Assembly: GCA_903820505.1 (NCBI GenBank)
Contig: CAIJHQ010000022.1
Location: 1-64,000, forward strand
From: Candidatus Omnitrophota bacterium
GTDB taxonomy: Bacteria > Omnitrophota > Omnitrophia > Omnitrophales > Aquincolibacteriaceae
Reading direction: 5' to 3'
Length of the DNA: 64,000 nucleotides
Below are positions 17,678 to 26,594 of this stretch, piece after piece. Position 1 is the first letter of the stretch. The number at the start of each line of letters is the position of its first letter. Under the pieces are notes generated by a model. It did no database searches. It had not been told where the DNA came from and was given only the letters and a program-made list of their open reading frames with translations. The position numbers and the translations under genes were made by a program.

Positions 17678-18998
17678 TTTGTTCCCCCCGCATGGTTTCT
17701 TCTAAAAGTCTTTTGTTCTGAAGGGCCGACTCAAGATGGGGATCCAATGCCAGCGCCCGGTCCCATTCCCCAAGGGCATTTTCGGCATCATTTATCAAAG
17801 CATAAGCAAGGCCTGCGTTGACATGTCCTTTAGCGTAACCATCATCGGTTCTGAACAACCTCCTGTAAGTCACAAGGGCCACCTCAGGCCTGTTCGTCCT
17901 GAGGTAAAGAAGTCCTATATTGTTTAAAACCGCCGGGTTGTCCGGATCTTTCTTCAAAATGTTTTCATACTGCGCAATGGCCTTATCGTATTTTTTTTGT
18001 TCAACAAAGAGTTGCGCCAGACCGTACTGCGCTTCCGGGCACGCGGGGTCTGCCGCGGCAACTTCTTTAAACAGGCCTTCGGCCCTGGAAAACTCTTTTT
18101 CCGCGGCCGCAACTCTCGCCAATCCGGCGCGCGCAGCGCTGTTCCTGGGATCCACGGAAAGGGCTTTGTTGTACTGGAATATGGCGGCTTCGTACTTTCC
18201 GGACCGCAGGGAGATCTCCGCGAGATTCAAATAAGGTTTGATGAAGCGCGGATCCGCTTGGATGATCCTCCGGAGGATCGCTCCGGCCTTTTCGAATTCG
18301 CCGAGTTGGACCAAGGCGGCCGCCTGATTGTTCAATGTTGCAATATCATGAATGGGCTCGAGCTTTTCGAACGTCTCCGCGGCCATCCGGAAGGACCCTG
18401 CGGCATAATAACAGCTGGCGAGCCCTTGTTTTACTTCCCGGTTGGCGGGACTCTTAAGAACAAGGTGTTCGTAGATCCTGACCGCCTGAGGGAACTTCTT
18501 GGCTGCGTAATAACAATGCGCAAGATTCGATAAGACAATGTCGTTTTCCGGGTCCCTTTCGAGGATTTTAAGAAAATTCCTTTCGGCTTTCTGCACCTCG
18601 CCGGAAGAAGCATAAGCGCTCCCAAGGTTGGCGTAAACAAAAAAGCTGCTCTCGCCCTGGCTGATCGCCTGCTCAAAAGACTCCGCCCCTTCCTTGAACT
18701 TGCCCTCCTTGTAAAGTTCGAGCCCCTTCGCGAGGAGGACTTCCCTGCCGCGGACTTCCACCAGAGCTTCCTTGGAACCGCGCCAGATCATCCGGATCTC
18801 GCCGGTCGGGATCTTGACCTTGCCCCCGGGGGCCTGCACGGTGACGAACTGTTCGTCCTCTTTGAGGATCTTGGTTTCAATGGAATTGCCATTCTTAAGC
18901 AGGATAATTTCTCCGTGGACAGGCAGAGAGGTGAGAAAAATAAAGGAAAATATGGGAATGGTGCTTAAAAGGACCGTCGCGCTGTTTTTCCAGTTCAA
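17661..18998 (-). CDS. TPR protein with N-terminal membrane anchor
   Basis: About 445 residues from a TTG (18998) placed 8 bases after AAGGAG; a GTG six codons upstream lacks a site. An N-terminal hydrophobic segment (ATVLLSTIPIFSFIFLTSL) is a signal or anchor. Next comes a small beta domain (IILLKNGNSIETKIL, KVKIPTGEIRMIWRG), a pattern often seen before TPRs in pilus-associated proteins. From about residue 95 to the end, ten or so TPR units follow (EGAESFEQAISQGES, YYAAKKFPQAVRIYEHL, YDKAIAQYENILKKDPDN). It likely assembles partners in the periplasm and is translationally coupled to the prepilin fusion gene. Confidence 0.85.
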   Translation of the reverse strand: MNWKNSATVLLSTIPIFSFIFLTSLPVHGEIILLKNGNSIETKILKEDEQFVTVQAPGGKVKIPTGEIRMIWRGSKEALVEVRGREVLLAKGLELYKEGKFKEGAESFEQAISQGESSFFVYANLGSAYASSGEVQKAERNFLKILERDPENDIVLSNLAHCYYAAKKFPQAVRIYEHLVLKSPANREVKQGLASCYYAAGSFRMAAETFEKLEPIHDIATLNNQAAALVQLGEFEKAGAILRRIIQADPRFIKPYLNLAEISLRSGKYEAAIFQYNKALSVDPRNSAARAGLARVAAAEKEFSRAEGLFKEVAAADPACPEAQYGLAQLFVEQKKYDKAIAQYENILKKDPDNPAVLNNIGLLYLRTNRPEVALVTYRRLFRTDDGYAKGHVNAGLAYALINDAENALGEWDRALALDPHLESALQNKRLLEETMRGEQSGKKA

Positions 18999-19027
18999 AA
19001 GAACGTCTCCTTCCACCGTAACATCCG

Positions 19028-19121
19028 GGCTTCAAATCCCTTCCCGTTCCATGACGACGGCTTCCTTGGCCGCCGCGTGGACCGTCATTTATTAACGGAA
19101 TAAATGGCGGAGAGGGGGGAT
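19028..19121 (-). repeat. Orphan copy of the tRNA-Ser(GCU) 3' flank
   Basis: This stretch repeats 19276-19370 at roughly 88-90% identity, 248 bases away. It contains the same stem CATTTATT/AATAAATG, the same second hairpin with CCAAGGAAG in the loop, and about 15 bases of the tRNA-Ser 3' end (CCCCCCTCTCCG), but no tRNA body. It looks like the scar of a duplication or integration at the tRNA 3' end. Confidence 0.7.
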
Positions 19122-19275
19122 TTCTTCTCCCCCAGCCGCCTGTCGGCGACTTCCTCCGAAGCCGGCCGCCCTCACTCTAACCGGTGGCGTTCGGGTCGCA
19201 CTGATTGTCTATAAAAAATTCTCTGGAAATCAGTGCTGCACTGACTTCCAGTAAAAATTTAATGGAGAGTCAGGC

Positions 19276-19355
19276 GGCTTCAAATCCCTTCCCGCTCCAT
19301 GACGGCAGCTTCCTTGGCTGCCGCTTGGACCGTCATTTATTGACAGAATAAATGG
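19276..19355 (-). repeat. Two-hairpin element directly behind tRNA-Ser(GCU)
   Basis: On the minus strand the tRNA 3' end is followed at once by CATTTATT/AATAAATG (19354-19334), then GACGGTCC and the hairpin GGCAGC/GCTGCC (19322-19304) with CAAGGA in its loop. Layout and loop resemble the elements behind tRNA-Arg and tRNA-Ser(GGA). Confidence 0.6.
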
Positions 19356-19446
19356 CGGAGAGGGGGGGATTTGAACCCCCGGTGGCACTTTCGTGCCACA
19401 GCGGTTTAGCAAACCGCCGCACTAAACCGGGCTATGCGACCTCTCC
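19356..19446 (-). tRNA. tRNA-Ser (GCU)
   Basis: A 91-nt class II tRNA on the minus strand: acceptor GGAGAGG/CCTCTCC, anticodon stem GCGGT/ACCGC with loop TTGCTAA (anticodon GCU), a long variable arm TGGCAC/GTGCCA, and the T arm GGGGGTTCAAATCCCCC. No CCA is encoded. A TATATT hexamer on the minus strand at 19520-19515 may be part of its promoter. Confidence 0.95.
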
Positions 19447-19681
19447 ATAAAAAAAGACATTGCTGACTCCGCACCGGAAAACACGGAACATCCGCTCCCG
19501 CCGAATCGAGGCATAATATACCAAATCACGCCGTAATAAGCGTAAAAAATTCTTCGTTTTTGCGGCGCTTTCTGTCTAAAGACAGGGCCGCCGAAAGCTT
19601 TCCCCGGAACATTTCTATTTTAGCCGGACACTCGATGACTGCTTCTTGTCTTGCGGACGATCCTGTGATAGCCTAACGTCC

Positions 19682-20707
19682 ATGACATCTTTTTCCCGGG
19701 CTGTTGTACTTTTTCTGATCCTGTCCGCCGTGGTTTACGTCGAAAACACCGCACTGGCTCTCCTGATCCCTGCCAATTTCAGGGCCGGCGGCGTAGTGTC
19801 GGGACTGCACGCCTTCAGGCTCATGATCCATAATATGTGGGCCTTTCTCGCTTTTTTACCGGCCCTTTTCAGCCTCCTTCTCTTTCCTTCAAAAAACTTC
19901 AAAGTCCAGGAGCGTCCGTCCTATTCTTTTCTCGTGGCTCATGCCGCGTCCCTGGTGCTGATCAGTTTTTACTTTTTCCTGTTCCATACTCTCGCGCTGG
20001 ACCCGCAGCATCCCGTGCGACTGGCCCTCTGCAATATGTTCGGTGTCCCGACAACCGCTTTCCCTCTCCGGCCGAACCTGCTCTTCGCCGCGGTCCTGAT
20101 GGCGCTGTCTTCTTATTCGCTGTTCCGCACCTTTTTCCCGAACGGATTCGAACGCGGCTATGCCTTGACGGCTTTCATGGCGCTCGTGATCGCGGTATTC
20201 CACAAATTGTTCCTCTTCCCGGCGATGATCTGGCAGTCCACGTGCGGCATCGTGGGCCAATCGGTTTACGGCGCTTTGCTGCTGACAGGATTTCGCGCCG
20301 AGCTCGCCTGGGACTCGGGCCCTCAGGCTTCCTTCCCGATCGTCGGGACCGACTCTTTTACCGTCGGCGTCTACACTCCGTGCTCCGGCGTGGAAGGATT
20401 CACCAGCTTTCTTATCGTGTTCGCGCTTTTTATTATCATTAACTGGAAAAAGCTCGACATCGCCAAGGCGATCTTTGCCTTCTTTGCCGGTCTTGTCGCC
20501 ATGTTCGCCTCCAACGTGGTGCGGATCTATATCCTGGTCCTCATCGGCCATTTCATCGGAAGCGCCGCCGCCGTTCAGCTCTGGCATTCTTACGGCAGTC
20601 TTATCTTCTACGCCCTGGTCATCATCGCCCTGATGAGCGTGATCCAGAAACGGATCATCATACCCGACGAGCCGGAAGATCCGGATGACGACTCCTCGAC
20701 GGACTGA
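19682..20707 (+). CDS. Exosortase/archaeosortase family transpeptidase
   Basis: About 341 residues with eight or so membrane helices. The catalytic triad of the family is visible: cysteine in Y-T-P-C-S-G-V-E-G-F, arginine in SNVVRIYILVLIGHF, and histidine in QLWHSYGSLIFY. The tail is acidic (PDEPEDPDDDSSTD). Exosortases cleave C-terminal sorting tails (such as PEP-CTERM) of proteins destined for the exopolysaccharide layer or outer surface. The start MTSFSRAVV at 19682 has no Shine-Dalgarno; a TGTGATAG sequence 18 bases upstream resembles an extended -10. It stands alone on the plus strand. No PEP-CTERM-tailed cargo is encoded in this window. The two TIGR04073-like genes lie 6 kb away. Confidence 0.88.
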   Translation: MTSFSRAVVLFLILSAVVYVENTALALLIPANFRAGGVVSGLHAFRLMIHNMWAFLAFLPALFSLLLFPSKNFKVQERPSYSFLVAHAASLVLISFYFFLFHTLALDPQHPVRLALCNMFGVPTTAFPLRPNLLFAAVLMALSSYSLFRTFFPNGFERGYALTAFMALVIAVFHKLFLFPAMIWQSTCGIVGQSVYGALLLTGFRAELAWDSGPQASFPIVGTDSFTVGVYTPCSGVEGFTSFLIVFALFIIINWKKLDIAKAIFAFFAGLVAMFASNVVRIYILVLIGHFIGSAAAVQLWHSYGSLIFYALVIIALMSVIQKRIIIPDEPEDPDDDSSTD

Positions 20708-20848
20708 GCCGCAAAAAATCGCTGTCGGTTCATGAACAAACAACGGATCAGACCTTTAGGGACGGATAAAAAAGAGGCGGGAATTATTCTTAGAAACTCG
20801 TCAGCGCCGCTGTTGTTCGGGCCGGCGGGCGCCATCCAACACAAAAAA

Positions 20849-21655
20849 CTACTTCTCTTCCCGGTCGGAAGCTTTCTTGAGAGCGTCTAAAAAGACGGCG
20901 TTGACCTCGAACTTCAGCGATTTAAGGTTGGCGACATCTTTCCAGCTGCTCTCGTAGTCCTTGGTATCAAAATAGGCGATCGCCCGGCCCTGGTAAGCGG
21001 GCCCGAACTCAGGGGCACGCTTTATGGCTCTCGTAAAATCCTCGATCGCCTTGCGCGTTTCTCCCATTTGACCGTAAACAACGCCTCGCTTGTAGTAATA
21101 GATCGCCGCGGAGCGGGGGTCGATCTCGATCGCCCGGCGGTAATCGCTGAAGGCCAGTAATTCACTGTTCCCTTTTTGAAAATACGCGTCGCCCCGATAT
21201 CCGTACGCATCGGGCTGGCCGGGATCGAGTTCGATGGCCCGGGTAAAGTCGGAGATCGCGTTGTCCCATTCCTTTTTCTTGGCAAAGGTGGCCCCCCGGT
21301 TAACGTAAGCGCGCACATTGTTCGGATCGAGCTCTACGACTTTGTCGAGATCGGCCTGGGCCCGGTCCAGATCCTGGCTGGCCAGCCAGCAGAGAGCCCT
21401 GTTGTTATAAGCGGCGAATAACTTCGGATCTATTTTTATGGCCGCATTGAGGTCCTTGATGGCTTTGGGATATTCCCCTTTCTCCATGTGCACCACGCCG
21501 GCCTTCAATTCCTCTATCGCCATCGTTGTTGCCCACGCCGGCGAACGGGTGGCCTTAAAACGCACGAATTGATACCCTCCCAGCAGCATAAGACCCGCCG
21601 CGAAAACGATCCCCAGCACGGTTTTGACGCGGGATGTATCGGAATTCTGCTCCAT
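20849..21655 (-). CDS. Membrane-anchored TPR protein
   Basis: About 268 residues from the ATG at 21655 (GGAGA 8 bases upstream); the longer open frame has no ribosome site. Residues 14-32 are one membrane segment (TVLGIVFAAGLMLLGGYQF), after which the chain is periplasmic or cytoplasmic. Six TPR units run to the C-terminus (EYPKAIKDLNAAIKIDPKL, DNAISDFTRAIELDPGQ, TRKAIEDFTRAIKRAPEF). Such proteins serve as scaffolds for secretion or polysaccharide machinery. It converges on the exosortase gene with a 141-base spacer. Confidence 0.82.
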   Translation of the reverse strand: MEQNSDTSRVKTVLGIVFAAGLMLLGGYQFVRFKATRSPAWATTMAIEELKAGVVHMEKGEYPKAIKDLNAAIKIDPKLFAAYNNRALCWLASQDLDRAQADLDKVVELDPNNVRAYVNRGATFAKKKEWDNAISDFTRAIELDPGQPDAYGYRGDAYFQKGNSELLAFSDYRRAIEIDPRSAAIYYYKRGVVYGQMGETRKAIEDFTRAIKRAPEFGPAYQGRAIAYFDTKDYESSWKDVANLKSLKFEVNAVFLDALKKASDREEK

Positions 21656-21912
21656 TAAGCTTTCTCCGGTCTGATAAATACTTTTTGGACAGAACGATCT
21701 GACTTTCGCGCTCAGAAAAAACCGGTTTTCCGGACGTTCCGAGAGCCTGCGCGTAATTATAATACAGAATGCGGTTCCATATCTTAAAAAATCATTGTTC
21801 CCGCGTTCTGCCGTCACATGCCCGAAACGCTGTCCAGGAAAGGACCCCGGGATCGCACACAATGAACCGTTCCGATGGAAATGTTGGTTGATACCGTGCG
21901 GGACAGCGCGGA

Positions 21913-22497
21913 TTAAGCCGCGGCTTCGTCTGCGGTCAGGGCGGAAGATTTCCGGAAAACGGGCGGGAGAGAACGGAAAGCGGCGCGCACTGTGAGGAAG
22001 AATAGCCCGCCGCCAAGACAGATCATTTCACGTTCAAAACGATGCAGGCTCCAGGCGACCAGAAGACGGCGGCTCACAAAATGCGACAGGCCGTCCCACC
22101 GGAACGGCATGGACTGAAACATCTGGATCTTCTGGGCCAAATGCGCCGACTGGAAGGGCCAAAAAAGGGGCTGTGACCAGGGGCTGAAAAGATCCACGGC
22201 AAGATGGGAGGTGTAGGCGGCGAAGGAGAGAAGGAACATCTTGATGAATCCGCTTTTTTTCCAAAACCTGGCGATCGAAGCCGTCACAAGGCTGCAAACG
22301 ATCGCTGCCGCGAAGCTGTGCGTGATCGTCCGGTGAAAAAGGCTGGAGTGCCCCACTAAAATTCCGGGGATCCAGTCAAGATCGGCCGCGCTCGCGACAA
22401 AGGCGAAAAGAACGGCCTTTTCCCAGCCCCAATTCTTGTTGTCTCCCGCGCGATGGATCGCGCAACCAACGAGCGAGTGCAAAATAGGAAAGGCCAC
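21913..22497 (-). CDS. YdjM/DUF457-like membrane-bound metal-dependent hydrolase
   Basis: About 194 residues from a GTG (22497) after GAAGGAAG, chosen because the family N-terminus (AFPILHSLVG) begins there. The conserved polar residues are present: the His in PILHSLVG, D-L-D-W-I-P-G, and H-R-T-I-T-H-S-F, spread over several membrane helices. The C-terminal third is basic and amphipathic. Members are predicted metal-dependent hydrolases of the inner membrane, some LexA-regulated, with no proven substrate. It follows the gene at 22657-23130 by 160 bases and may belong to the same unit. Confidence 0.75.
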   Translation of the reverse strand: MAFPILHSLVGCAIHRAGDNKNWGWEKAVLFAFVASAADLDWIPGILVGHSSLFHRTITHSFAAAIVCSLVTASIARFWKKSGFIKMFLLSFAAYTSHLAVDLFSPWSQPLFWPFQSAHLAQKIQMFQSMPFRWDGLSHFVSRRLLVAWSLHRFEREMICLGGGLFFLTVRAAFRSLPPVFRKSSALTADEAAA

Positions 22498-22656
22498 TTT
22501 GAGCTTCCTTCCGTCATGATAATTTCCGCAGGGGTCTGTTCCCCATTGGATGGCAAAAGGTAACACGCAAGCCACAAAATAGCTATATAACAAATACCAT
22601 CACGGGCGATCAATAAACAGGGGGAACGGTCCGGTAGGCCGGGAACAGGGCTTATT

Positions 22657-23130
22657 TCAAGTTGCTTGTCCGCCCGAGGAGATGGGAGTTCTGTTTTTTT
22701 CAATACGGCGTATCTCTTTCTCGTTCCTTAGAATGGCGGCCCTTGCGGCAAAAAGAACCGTGAGGAACATGAAAAATATCGCGAGGATCCCTTCCCTGAA
22801 GCCCCGGGCCTCGGAGTGATAGGCATCGAGAGATCCGTGAAAAGCGAAAGCGTTGATATAAGGCGAATCATGGGCGGCCGCGTTGGCGAAGGCATTGAGC
22901 TCGAAGGAATAACGGGAGACGGGTTTCCCTTTTCCGTATCTCAAATAATCGGCTTCTTCTTTTCTCATAAAATAACGCGGGGCGTCCGGAAGGACCGCCG
23001 CTGATCCGCACAGGATCATAAGGAGGACCACCACAAGCAGTTTTTTGGATGTCAGCCTCAACAGCCACGGAAGGCCTAAAAAGAACGGGAAGCTCATTCC
23101 CGCGGCAATATGCATGACAGGTGTCGCCAT
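22657..23130 (-). CDS. Hypothetical membrane protein, possibly YdjM-related
   Basis: 157 residues from the ATG at 23130, two bases after the stop of the preceding gene and behind GGAAGGGGG. Three membrane segments: residues 8-26, 30-50 and about 120-140. The N-terminus MATPVMHIAAGMSF and the sequence VLPDAPRYF recall the first half of YdjM-like hydrolases, but the H-R..T-H-S motif is missing, so activity is doubtful. A polar insert (residues 55-110) contains a cluster of His and Tyr. The next gene downstream is a fuller YdjM-like protein, so the two may be divergent duplicates. Confidence 0.55.
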   Translation of the reverse strand: MATPVMHIAAGMSFPFFLGLPWLLRLTSKKLLVVVLLMILCGSAAVLPDAPRYFMRKEEADYLRYGKGKPVSRYSFELNAFANAAAHDSPYINAFAFHGSLDAYHSEARGFREGILAIFFMFLTVLFAARAAILRNEKEIRRIEKNRTPISSGGQAT

Positions 23131-23132
23131 GG

Positions 23133-23498
23133 TCAGGCCCCCTTCCCGAGGTCTTTCAGCGCCTTCTCCTGCATTCCAAGGTGCCGGATAAAAACGGTCA
23201 GGAAATAAAACCAGACAAAACAAATAACGGCAAGCGCCCATACCCCGCCGGTGGTCCGCAGCTCACGAAGGAACCCGTAAAAGAAAAAAATATTGTTGAT
23301 GGGGTCCTGCGCCAATCCCGCTGTCAGGGACCGGAACGGGAGGTGTTTCAGGATGCTCGGCAGAAAACTCCACGCCTCGAAAAAAAGGATCCAGAACGGC
23401 GCTACCGCCAGGGTTTTTGTGTCGCGTCCTCTTGCCGTATAAAGCCCCAGGAGGACCACCAGAGAGACCAGAAGCCCTGCCGCAAGATGTTTAAGCAC
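23133..23498 (-). CDS. Small membrane protein of unknown function
   Basis: 121 residues from a GTG (23498) with GGGAG 9 bases upstream. Two or three hydrophobic stretches are seen (LAAGLLVSLVVLLGLYTARG, APFWILFFEAWSFL, VWALAVICFVWFYFLTVFI). No family is recognised. It overlaps, within two bases, with the next membrane protein gene, which suggests the products act together. Confidence 0.5.
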   Translation of the reverse strand: MLKHLAAGLLVSLVVLLGLYTARGRDTKTLAVAPFWILFFEAWSFLPSILKHLPFRSLTAGLAQDPINNIFFFYGFLRELRTTGGVWALAVICFVWFYFLTVFIRHLGMQEKALKDLGKGA

Positions 23499-23622
23499 CG
23501 GGATCGCTCCCTTTCCCGTTGACGAGGATATTCAAGGCAAGATTAAAAAACGTTTGCTGTCCGGACGAAACGAAAAACAGCACGAGATCCGCCTTCCTTG
23601 GCGGGCGCACAAGTGCCGGCCC

Positions 23623-24957
23623 TTACACAGAACTCCGGGTTCGCCCCACGATGATCTTTTCGATCTCCCGCCGTATTTTTTCGCTGTCGTGCCGTACAAG
23701 CTCCGTCTCATGGCACACGTCGCCGAGAACGATCTTCGCCTTGGTAATATCCTTCAGGGCGTCCATGCTCCTGATGTTCACGGGAGCTTGCCCCTTGTCC
23801 GCGTACCGCTGTATCGCCTCTTTTGAAAAGTACGTGTTCGAATAGACCGCGTAATCCAGATAGTCGCCGCCCATGTAGCGGACGATCTCCCTGGTGTGCT
23901 TTTCGGCGTCATAACCGCTGGTCTCTCCAGGCTTGTTCATGAGGTTGCAAATGTAGACCTTCTTTGCTCCGGTGACCGTCAGGCCCTTCCGGATATCTTT
24001 GACCAGAAGGTTCGTGACAATGCTCGTGTAAAGATCTCCCGGTCCGATGATAACGAAATCGGCGTTGATGAGCGTCGAAAAGATGTTCCTGCCGCATTTC
24101 GCGTCGGGTTCGTGCCAGACCTTGACGATCCGAAGTTCCGGGGGGCGTCCTTTGCAGAGATCGATCGCGCTTTCCCCGCGGATGACCTTCCCGTTCTCAA
24201 ATCGCGCGCAAAGCGTCGTCGCGTTCTCGACCGCCGCGAAGACGATCCCTTGCAGGTAAAGGAGGTCGCTGATATTACGCACCGCTTCGACCATGGACCC
24301 TTTCATCTCGGCAAGCGCCATGAGCAAAAGGTTGCCGAAACTGTGCCCGACAAAATGCCCGCCCTTCGTAAAACGGTACTGCATGAGCTGGTTCATGAGT
24401 TCCGGGGCGTTCGAGAGGGCGATGAGGCTCCGGCGGATATCCCCGGGGGGCAGCATGCCGAACGAGGCCCGCAGGCGTCCCGACGAACCGCCGTCGTCCG
24501 TGGTGCTCACGATGGAAAAAAGGAGCGTATTGCGGATATCCTTCAGTCCCAACAGAAGGTTGAAAAGGCCGGTCCCTCCCCCGATGCAGGCGATCCTCTT
24601 TTTTTTGTACCGGACCGCGTTGAACCGGACGATCAATTCGCGGGCATGATACGGCTTCAGGATATAATCGGAGGCGCCGGCGTCTTTGGCGGCGATGATC
24701 CTCTCATGACTTTCATCCGAGGAAATAATGATCGACTCTTTTCCGGAAAGCTTGGTGAACGCGAGCATCTGATCGCAAAGTTTCCGGGAACAGGTTTCAT
24801 CGTCGATGATGACCGTTTTGATGGCCCGGTCCTTCGCCTTTTTCAGGGCGTCTTTTTCGTCTCCCAATGATTCCACGAGACCGGCCAGGGGAAAAAGCCT
24901 GCTGCGCATTTCGGCCAGGAAACCGGCACTTCCTACCAAAAGAACTGATTTTTCCAT
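23623..24957 (-). CDS. Receiver-like domain fused to YvcK/CofD-family protein
   Basis: 444 residues from the ATG at 24957 (GGGAGATC upstream). Residues 1-115 have a CheY-like order of strands: VLLVGSAG, KTVIIDDETC, SIIISSDES, and GASDYILKPYH. The acidic pair normally at the end of strand 1 is G-S here, but a central aspartate and the K-P lysine remain, so this is a degenerate receiver. From residue 120 comes YvcK: KRIACIGGGTGLFNLLLGLK, IVSTTDDGGSSGRLR, PPGDIRRSL, GNLLLMALAEM, and ADFVIIGPGDLYTSI. YvcK binds UDP-sugars and tunes carbon flow and cell-wall precursor supply. A receiver fusion is unusual. It lies next to the polysaccharide locus. Confidence 0.85.
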   Translation of the reverse strand: MEKSVLLVGSAGFLAEMRSRLFPLAGLVESLGDEKDALKKAKDRAIKTVIIDDETCSRKLCDQMLAFTKLSGKESIIISSDESHERIIAAKDAGASDYILKPYHARELIVRFNAVRYKKKRIACIGGGTGLFNLLLGLKDIRNTLLFSIVSTTDDGGSSGRLRASFGMLPPGDIRRSLIALSNAPELMNQLMQYRFTKGGHFVGHSFGNLLLMALAEMKGSMVEAVRNISDLLYLQGIVFAAVENATTLCARFENGKVIRGESAIDLCKGRPPELRIVKVWHEPDAKCGRNIFSTLINADFVIIGPGDLYTSIVTNLLVKDIRKGLTVTGAKKVYICNLMNKPGETSGYDAEKHTREIVRYMGGDYLDYAVYSNTYFSKEAIQRYADKGQAPVNIRSMDALKDITKAKIVLGDVCHETELVRHDSEKIRREIEKIIVGRTRSSV

Positions 24958-25049
24958 CTAGAGATCTCCCGTTCTATCGATTTCCGGTAAAACTTTATCT
25001 TCTTCCTTTACACAAATAATTCGTCACGACCGCTTTCAACCGGCGGTAT

Positions 25050-26459
25050 TTATTGCCCGGTCGCCAGGAGAAGGTGCTTGACCGTGCTCAGGATGATCTG
25101 CACATCCAGGGCCAATTCCATATTTTTGACGTAATAAAGATCGTAACTGAACTTTTCCTTCAAACTTTCAAGGGTATCCGCGTAACCCTGCACCACCTGC
25201 GCCCAGCCCGTGATCCCGGGCTTGGTATAAAGGCGCAAGGCGTACTGCGGGATCTTTTTTTCGAGCTTTTCGATGAAGCTCCGCCGTTCCGGCCGCGGGC
25301 CGACAAAGCTCATTTCCCCGACCAGGATGTTCCAAAGCTGGGGGATCTCGTCCAAATGGGTCTTCCGCAGGAACCTGCCGAAAGAGGTGACGCGGGGATC
25401 GTTCTTTACCGCGAGCTGAGCTTCGCCTTTTTCGGCATCCGCCCGCATCGTGCGGAATTTGTACATCCTGAATTCTTCGCCGCGGAACCCCACCCTCAAC
25501 TGGGAATAAAGGACCGGCCCCCGCGACAGGACCTTGATCGCGATGGCGATCAGAATGGCCGGGAGCAGCAACAGCGCGCACAGGAACAGGGTCAGCGCGA
25601 GGTCCAGCACTCTTTTTTTCTTGATCCACGCGTACCTTTCCTGATGGAGGCACGCCGCCAGAAGCTCGGCCTTGTTGACCAGCTCGTAGGGTATCTTCTG
25701 GGTCACTTCCGCGCACAGCTCGTCCAGCATGATCATGCGGACACCCTGCTGCGAGGCGATCATGAGAAGTTTTTGGAGTTCGCCGTGCCCGTCGTAGCCC
25801 GGGCTGATGACCAGGGTGGAGATCTTTTCGGATGAGATGATGCCGTTCAGCCGGGAATAATCCCCCAACAAAGGCAGGCCGTGCTGCTCGAGCGCCTTAT
25901 TGTCATGTTCCTTCACATGGCCGATCACTCCGATGATCTTTATCGCGACCGTCAATCGCGGCCGGAGTTTCAAAAAATCAAAATACCGTTCGTCTCCAGG
26001 CGTGTACCCGATCAAAAGGGCCCGGTCCTTGGGCCCGAAGATCCTGGCCAACACGGTGACCGTGAGCTTGCAAAGGGTGATCGCCCAACCTTCGAAAAAA
26101 ATGGCTGTGACAGTTATCGGAGCTATGGCGGGACACAGGGTATGGACCAGGATCAGCTGGAGGATCATGGCGTAGGCCATGGCCTTCCACAAGGGAATGA
26201 CCCGGACCAGCGTGTCGAAATAGCGGTAGCGCGGGTAAAGATCGGCCAGGTAGAAAACGAGAAAGATCGGCCCCGTCAGAAGCACCAGGAACCCGAGGTT
26301 CTCCTGGAAAATGATCGCGGCTCTTGCGGCGCCGAAATAAAGCGCCATGGCAAAATGAAACCCGAAAAGAACGGCCGCGCCGTCCAGCAGGATGCTGAAC
26401 CTTTTGAAAAAAATGACCCTCGCGAACCCGTAATTCTTTCTTTGCACGCTTTTCGCCAA
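25050..26459 (-). CDS. Initiating sugar-phosphate transferase (polyprenyl-phosphate, WbaP/EpsE type)
   Basis: 469 residues from a TTG (26459) with GGAG 8 bases upstream. The N-terminal half has four or five membrane helices and a nucleotide-binding-like soluble segment. The C-terminal catalytic domain is textbook bacterial sugar transferase: ARGPVLYSQ-type (SRGPVLYSQLRVGF), EFRMYKFRTMRADAE, RVTSFGRFLRKTHLDEIPQL, and WNILVGEMSFVGPRPERRSF, then KPGITGWAQV. It moves a sugar-1-phosphate from UDP-sugar to undecaprenyl phosphate and so starts repeat-unit assembly in the inner membrane. It is the last gene of the exopolysaccharide locus, separated from the ABC transporter by a MITE-like insertion. 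Confidence 0.93.
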   Translation of the reverse strand: MAKSVQRKNYGFARVIFFKRFSILLDGAAVLFGFHFAMALYFGAARAAIIFQENLGFLVLLTGPIFLVFYLADLYPRYRYFDTLVRVIPLWKAMAYAMILQLILVHTLCPAIAPITVTAIFFEGWAITLCKLTVTVLARIFGPKDRALLIGYTPGDERYFDFLKLRPRLTVAIKIIGVIGHVKEHDNKALEQHGLPLLGDYSRLNGIISSEKISTLVISPGYDGHGELQKLLMIASQQGVRMIMLDELCAEVTQKIPYELVNKAELLAACLHQERYAWIKKKRVLDLALTLFLCALLLLPAILIAIAIKVLSRGPVLYSQLRVGFRGEEFRMYKFRTMRADAEKGEAQLAVKNDPRVTSFGRFLRKTHLDEIPQLWNILVGEMSFVGPRPERRSFIEKLEKKIPQYALRLYTKPGITGWAQVVQGYADTLESLKEKFSYDLYYVKNMELALDVQIILSTVKHLLLATGQ

Positions 26460-26594
26460 CTTATATTCTCCTCTTCAAACGCTCTCGCTGTAATTGTACC
26501 GCGCAGGATAACCCACACCATTTATCGGCAATCGGGAGCTCTTCTAAAGCATCGGGAAGTAACGGTGGAGCAGGAGGGATCGGGGGAGAAAGGG

